The position numbers and the translations under genes are program-made. The notes beneath the pieces are model-generated. The model searched no databases and had not been told where the DNA came from. It saw only the letters and a list, made by a program, of their open reading frames with translations. Positions 7,946 to 11,772 of a DNA stretch of 11,772 nucleotides are shown here, piece by piece (the first letter of the stretch is position 1; each line of letters begins with the position of its first letter). Origin of the DNA: an uncultured Lysobacteraceae bacterium. Its GTDB lineage: Bacteria; Pseudomonadota; Gammaproteobacteria; Xanthomonadales; Rhodanobacteraceae. The stretch spans positions 1-11,772 of the forward strand of contig CAMLLF010000044.1 of NCBI GenBank assembly GCA_946480705.1, given 5' to 3'.

Positions 7946-10795
7946 ATGCGCGCGTGGATACTGGCGGCCTTCGCGGTCGCTTGCGGATGGTTCGGCGGTG
8001 CGGCGATCGCGGGCAATCCCGCGCCTTCATTCACCGATCGGCTCGAGGGCGACGCGCCCGGCACGGTGCAGGTCGGCACTCGCATCAACCTGGGCTGGGC
8101 GGCGACCGCCCAGGCCTGCACCTATGCCGGCAGCACGTTCCCGGCTGGCGTGCGCTTCGATGAGTGGCCGGCCGATTCGAACGGCTCGACGCCGCCCCTG
8201 GCCTGCAACAGCTTCTCGAGCTGCGCGACGCCGCACGGCGCGTCGCTGTTCCTGCCGACGCCCGGCAACTACCATTTCGTCGTCACCTGCGTCAGCACCG
8301 GCGGACCGTCGGTCGCCTCGACGATCGACGTGATCGCGGTCGAAGCGCCGACGGCCGAGCGCATCGCGCTGAGCCTGTCGGCGAGCACGCCGGGACCGGT
8401 GCGGCCGACGGCCACCTACGACTACACCATGCTGCTCAACAACAACGGCGGGTTCCGCATGAACGCGCCGGCGACGACGCTGACCCTGCCGTCCGAGGTC
8501 AGTTTCGTCAGCAGTACCTGCGCGAGCGGCAGCGGCACGACGGTCACCTGGAATCTGCCGAACGGTCTCGGCGGCGGCGAGAGCGGCCGCTGCAGCGTGA
8601 CCGTACGATTGAACAGCGTTCCGCCGGGCGAGACCATCCCGGCGACGGCGCGCACGACGTTCACGCTCGTGTCCACGCCGTTCACGCTGAGTGCGACGGA
8701 GATCATCGGCTCGCTGCGTCGCGCGCGTTCGCTGAGCCTCAAGCGCGACGGCACGCCGACGACGCTCGATTCCGTCGCTCCGGTCATCAGCGGCGACGGC
8801 AGCGTCGTGCTGTTCTCGACGCGCCAGCGCGGACTGACCAGCGACGACACGAACATCAACGGCCGCGACATCGTGCTGAAGAACCGGCGCGACGGTACCG
8901 CGCGCGTCGTCAGCGTCCGCACGGCCGACGGCGTCGCGCTGCGCGGCAACAGCACGTCGGCGACGATCTCGGCGAACGGCCGCGCGTTCGCGTTCATCTA
9001 TCAGCCGATCGCCGCGGACCAGCCGGACGGCGCCGCGCCGAAGGCCGGGGAGACCGGCGATCTCTGCAGCGCGCCGCCGAACGGCCTGTTCCGTCCGACC
9101 TGCACGACGACGGCGCCGAACGGCCAGGCGCTGTCGGGTCCTGCGGAAGGACCGAGCATGTCCGCCGACGGCGGCTTCATGGCGTTCTGTTCGTCCGCCG
9201 ACAACTGGGTCAGCGGCGACAGCAACGGCGCGAAGGACGTGTTCCTCATGGACATGAATTCCGGCGCGGTCACGCGCGTGTCGACCGATGCGGCCGGCCT
9301 GCAGGGCAATGGCGACAGCTGCGACGCGGCGATTTCCGGCAACGCGAAGTTCGTGGCGTTCCGCACGCGCGCGACGAATCTCGGCGGCACGGCGAACTGG
9401 CAGGTCGTGCGCAAGAATCTCGAGACCGGCCAGATCGAACGACTGAGCCAGGACGCCGGCGGCACTGCGGCGAACGCCGACACGGGCCGTCCGGCCATTT
9501 CCTACAACGGTCAGCGCGTGACGTTCGCGTCGCGCGCCGGCAATCTCGTGGCGGGTCTGCTCGGCGGCGTCAACAACGTCTACGTCTACTACACGCCGGG
9601 CGGCGCCGCGATCGGACTGGACGCGAACGCGCCGAAGGATCTCGGCAGCGGTCTGTTCGGCGTGCGCAACCGCAGCGGCGGCGCGCCCAACGGCGACTCC
9701 GACGACCCGACGATCTCCTGCAACGGCAGCGTCGTCGCATTCGGATCGAGCGCGAGCGACCTGATTCTCGGCGACACCGGCGGCAACAAGGACGTGTTCC
9801 TGCTCGATGCGCAGTCCGGCGCCACGCGCCGCGCACAGCCGAACGGCAGCGGCGATCCGAACGGCCCGTCGACGAGTCCGGCGATGAGCTGCGAGGGCAC
9901 CGCGCTCGTGTTCGAGTCCGGCGCCACGAATGCGGATCCGGCCGACCCGAATCCAAACACCGACGTGTATGTGGTCGACGATCCGACCGGTGCGAACGGC
10001 GGCACGCCCGGCTCGCTCAACGGCGCGTTCAGCGGCAACTGGTTCAATCCGGGCCAGAGCGGCCATGGCTTCCTCGTCGAGGCGCTGCCGGACGGGCGCT
10101 ACTACCTCACCTGGTATCTCTACGTCGACGGCCAGCCGCTGTTCCTGCAGGGCGTCGGCCCGGCGACAGGAAACGTCATCGACGTGCCGGTCTACAGCAC
10201 GCGTTCGACCGCGTTCCCGGTCGGCGCCGGCGGCGTCACGAACGCGACCTGGGGCCGGCTGCGCATGACCTTCGCGAATAACGACACCGCGTCGATCCAG
10301 TGGACGCCGACCGCGTTCGGTTTCTCCGCGGGCAGCATGACGCTGCGCAGGCTGACCGCGCCGGCGCTCGTGCAGTCGGACCTGACGAATCCGCAGATCA
10401 AGGCCTGCTACAGCGGCGTCTGGTTCGAGCCGGCGCGCTCGGGCTACGGCTTCAATCTCGAAGTCATCGAACAGGGCGACGGCAGCCGCGCGCTCGTGAC
10501 GTACTGGTACACGTATCGGCCCGACGGCAGTCCGCTGTGGCTCAGCGGCGTCGGACGTCCCGGCGGCGGCGCCGTACGCGTCGACCTGTATCAGGGCGGC
10601 GGCAGCGGCGCGCAGTTCCCGTTCAACTTCATCGCCGACTCGGTGACCCAGACGCGCTGGGGTACGGCGACGCTGCGCTTCACCTCGAACAACACCGTCG
10701 AAGTCACCTACACGCCGGAGGTGTCCGGGTATGCGGCCGGCAGCGCGAATCTCGTGCGCCTGACCGAGCTGGCCGGCCGCAGCTGCGCGAACTGA
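7946..10795 (+). CDS. Secreted seven-motif beta-propeller protein with Ig-like and DUF11-like N-terminus and duplicated C-terminal module
   Basis: This 949-residue exported protein starts with a signal peptide (MRAWILAAFAVACGWFGGAAIA, cut at about residue 22). Residues 25-132 look Ig-like, with four Cys (58, 87, 93, 115) able to form two disulfides. Residues 135-250 resemble a DUF11-type beta domain with Cys192 and Cys216. Residues 275-680 hold seven S-x-[DNG]-x-x-x-x-x-F motifs (from 282, 342, 406, 464, 519, 591 and 648), most followed by a DVFLMDMNSG-like strand. This is the TolB/PD40 propeller pattern. Residues 692-803 and 818-941 are two copies of one module: SGNWFNPGQSGHGF against SGVWFEPARSGYGF, each ending in a WG-x-x-x-x-x-F strand and G-x-x-x-G-S segments. 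Cys821 and Cys947 bracket copy two. No catalytic motif, lipobox or sorting tail is seen. A role on the cell surface or in the medium, perhaps binding a protein or glycan, is a guess. The start is set by GGGAGG. Confidence 0.88.
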   Translation: MRAWILAAFAVACGWFGGAAIAGNPAPSFTDRLEGDAPGTVQVGTRINLGWAATAQACTYAGSTFPAGVRFDEWPADSNGSTPPLACNSFSSCATPHGASLFLPTPGNYHFVVTCVSTGGPSVASTIDVIAVEAPTAERIALSLSASTPGPVRPTATYDYTMLLNNNGGFRMNAPATTLTLPSEVSFVSSTCASGSGTTVTWNLPNGLGGGESGRCSVTVRLNSVPPGETIPATARTTFTLVSTPFTLSATEIIGSLRRARSLSLKRDGTPTTLDSVAPVISGDGSVVLFSTRQRGLTSDDTNINGRDIVLKNRRDGTARVVSVRTADGVALRGNSTSATISANGRAFAFIYQPIAADQPDGAAPKAGETGDLCSAPPNGLFRPTCTTTAPNGQALSGPAEGPSMSADGGFMAFCSSADNWVSGDSNGAKDVFLMDMNSGAVTRVSTDAAGLQGNGDSCDAAISGNAKFVAFRTRATNLGGTANWQVVRKNLETGQIERLSQDAGGTAANADTGRPAISYNGQRVTFASRAGNLVAGLLGGVNNVYVYYTPGGAAIGLDANAPKDLGSGLFGVRNRSGGAPNGDSDDPTISCNGSVVAFGSSASDLILGDTGGNKDVFLLDAQSGATRRAQPNGSGDPNGPSTSPAMSCEGTALVFESGATNADPADPNPNTDVYVVDDPTGANGGTPGSLNGAFSGNWFNPGQSGHGFLVEALPDGRYYLTWYLYVDGQPLFLQGVGPATGNVIDVPVYSTRSTAFPVGAGGVTNATWGRLRMTFANNDTASIQWTPTAFGFSAGSMTLRRLTAPALVQSDLTNPQIKACYSGVWFEPARSGYGFNLEVIEQGDGSRALVTYWYTYRPDGSPLWLSGVGRPGGGAVRVDLYQGGGSGAQFPFNFIADSVTQTRWGTATLRFTSNNTVEVTYTPEVSGYAAGSANLVRLTELAGRSCAN
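10019..10768 (+). repeat. Tandem duplicated C-terminal module in the propeller protein
   Basis: Two in-frame copies encode about 112 and 124 residues (protein 692-803 and 818-941). Shared landmarks in order are SG-x-WF-x-P-x-x-SG-x-GF-x-x-E, a Y/W-rich strand pair (TWYLYVDGQPLFLQGVG against TYWYTYRPDGSPLWLSGVG), then TxWGxxxxxF, N-N-D/T, and G-x-x-x-G-S ending in RLT. The DNA copies have diverged, so this is an old duplication. Confidence 0.8.
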
Positions 10796-10814
10796 AGCCG
10801 CGGCGGTCGCGCAA

Positions 10815-10846
10815 CGAAAAACGGCGCCCCGAGGCGCCGTTTTTCG
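10815..10846. terminator. Bidirectional rho-independent terminator between convergent genes
   Basis: Arms 10815-10828 and 10833-10846 pair perfectly over 14 bp around a 4-base loop (CCGA). The GC-rich core GGCGCC is flanked by A5 on the left and T5 on the right. The hairpin therefore ends with a T run when read from either strand. It lies 19 bases after the stop of the propeller gene and 18 bases past the stop of the minus-strand porin gene, so it should end both transcripts. Confidence 0.92.
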
Positions 10847-10864
10847 TATCCGGGAACGAAGCGG

Positions 10865-11772
10865 TCAGAAGCGATAGACGCCCGACATCGAGTAGGTGTC
10901 GAGGCCGTCGGACAGGTCGGCCGCGAAGTCGAGCTGGAAGCTCTTGAACGCCCAGCCGCCGCCGATGCTGTAGTGGTTTTCCGAGCCGCGGCCGCCGGCG
11001 AACAGCGTCGCGAGCACCGCGTCCGCCGCACCCGAGGGCGCGCCTCGGAACTCGACCGAATGGCGCGGATCGTGCCACATGCCGGCGCGCAGGCTGAACG
11101 GCGCGGTCATGTTTGCAAACGTATATTCTGCGCCAAGGTGAACTTCGGTCCCGTCTTCGAGCTGCAGGCGGTTGGCCGAGCTCTGGATGTCGAACAGCGT
11201 ATTGATGTCGTCGGTCAGCTGCGAATACATGACGCGGTCGAGGTCGAAGTTCACGACGAACGCGTCGGTCGGGCGCCAGGAGATGCCGACGCCGAAGATG
11301 TCGGGAATGTCGAAGCGCACCTTGTTCAGCGACGTGATGATCTGCGGCTGCGGCAGCGGATTGCCGTCGATGTCGCTGTAGAGCACGTTGATCGCGTCGT
11401 AGTCGAACCGCGGCGCCTTGCGGTAGGCCGCGCCGAGGCTCAGCGAGTCGCTGAGCTTGAAGCGCGCGCCGAGGTTGAAGCCGAACGCGTTGTCGTCGCC
11501 GTTCTGGAACTGGCGCGAAGCGATCTTGATGTCGCCGAGGCTCACGATCTGGAGATCCGCGATCGAGCGGAACGGAAACAGGCGGAAGTCGTCGACGTTG
11601 GCGCCGTTCAGCGTCGCGAAATCGGTCTCGAAGCGTGCGAGTTCGTGGCGGTAGAACGCGAACGCCCAGCGGTCGCGCGGAACGACGACCGAGAGATAGG
11701 AAAGATTGCGGTTGGAGCTGTCCGCCTCGCTGATATTGAGGCCGCTCGCGCTGAATGGGCTGATCGCGGCGG
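10865..11772 (-). CDS. OmpP1/FadL-like outer-membrane beta-barrel protein, C-terminal part (runs off the window)
   Basis: The frame is open from the right edge to the stop at 10865-10867, giving about 301 residues; the N-terminus lies beyond 11772. The GTG at 11543-11545 is internal and not a credible start, because matching barrel sequence continues upstream (YLSVVVPRDRWAFAFYRHEL). The protein is a series of amphipathic beta strands with polar turns: FGFNLGARFKLSDSLSLGAAYR, then DIPDIFGVGISWRPTDAFVVN. These resemble the 'G-x-x-x-G-x-x-F-K-P-T-D-x-L-x-L-G-x-x-Y-R' strands of the OmpP1/FadL/TodX family, which moves hydrophobic molecules such as long-chain fatty acids through the outer membrane. 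It ends in SGVYRF, with the terminal Phe needed for barrel assembly. The N-terminal hatch with the family's NPA-type motif is outside the window, so the family call rests on strand pattern. The gene converges on the propeller gene and shares its terminator. Confidence 0.78.
   Translation of the reverse strand, partial: AAISPFSASGLNISEADSSNRNLSYLSVVVPRDRWAFAFYRHELARFETDFATLNGANVDDFRLFPFRSIADLQIVSLGDIKIASRQFQNGDDNAFGFNLGARFKLSDSLSLGAAYRKAPRFDYDAINVLYSDIDGNPLPQPQIITSLNKVRFDIPDIFGVGISWRPTDAFVVNFDLDRVMYSQLTDDINTLFDIQSSANRLQLEDGTEVHLGAEYTFANMTAPFSLRAGMWHDPRHSVEFRGAPSGAADAVLATLFAGGRGSENHYSIGGGWAFKSFQLDFAADLSDGLDTYSMSGVYRF

Noticed and set aside
5681..10066. Long minus-strand open frames opposite the Ser/Thr kinase C-terminus, linker protein and propeller gene
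   Set aside because: They have the same low-complexity shadow composition, no signal peptide or motif, and no ribosome binding site.
10865..11545. A complete 226-residue protein starting at the GTG at 11545
   Set aside because: Barrel-like sequence continues in frame to the window edge, so the GTG is internal and the gene is truncated only by the window.

Overview
The window is GC-rich (about two-thirds G+C, almost all third codon positions G or C) with tightly packed genes, mostly on the + strand. The gene set is an FtsX-type exporter permease, a sigma-54 activator with an NtrY-like kinase, a large Hanks-type Ser/Thr kinase, a secreted beta-propeller protein and a FadL-type porin. Together these suggest a Gammaproteobacterium close to the Xanthomonadales/Lysobacterales (Rhodanobacteraceae-like). 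That placement is an inference from gene content and composition; no rRNA or marker gene is present.

Region 1 (1-3727) is a transport and signalling block. It opens with the C-terminal half of a MacB/FtsX-type ABC permease, whose reading frame appears to be broken at about position 28. A 17-bp hairpin follows, then an NtrC-family response regulator (receiver, AAA+ and Fis domains), a 233-bp gap, and a membrane sensor kinase with PAS, DHp and HATPase parts. The likely logic is that the kinase phosphorylates the regulator, which activates sigma-54 promoters, plausibly that of the ABC exporter upstream. No sigma-54 promoter was found inside the window.

Region 2 (3728-7769) is a second signalling unit. 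A 168-bp promoter region carries an extended -10 box preceded by helically phased CGCGACC repeats. It drives a 1016-residue Ser/Thr kinase with a cytoplasmic catalytic domain, one membrane helix, and a 630-residue outside region built from about five degenerate 100-residue TPR-like units plus a PEGA-like end. The kinase stop codon overlaps the start of a small secreted protein with two helical modules joined by a Pro/Lys/Glu linker. The two look translationally coupled and may work as a pair across the envelope.

Region 3 (7770-10795) encodes a secreted 949-residue protein: signal peptide, a Cys-containing Ig-like domain, a DUF11-like beta domain, seven TolB/PD40-like propeller motifs, and two tandem copies of a 110-120-residue C-terminal module. 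A perfect 14-bp GC-rich hairpin with A and T tracts on both sides ends this gene and also the convergent minus-strand gene. That gene, running off the right edge, is the C-terminal part of an OmpP1/FadL-like outer-membrane barrel.

No tRNA, rRNA, CRISPR array, insertion sequence or phage gene was seen.
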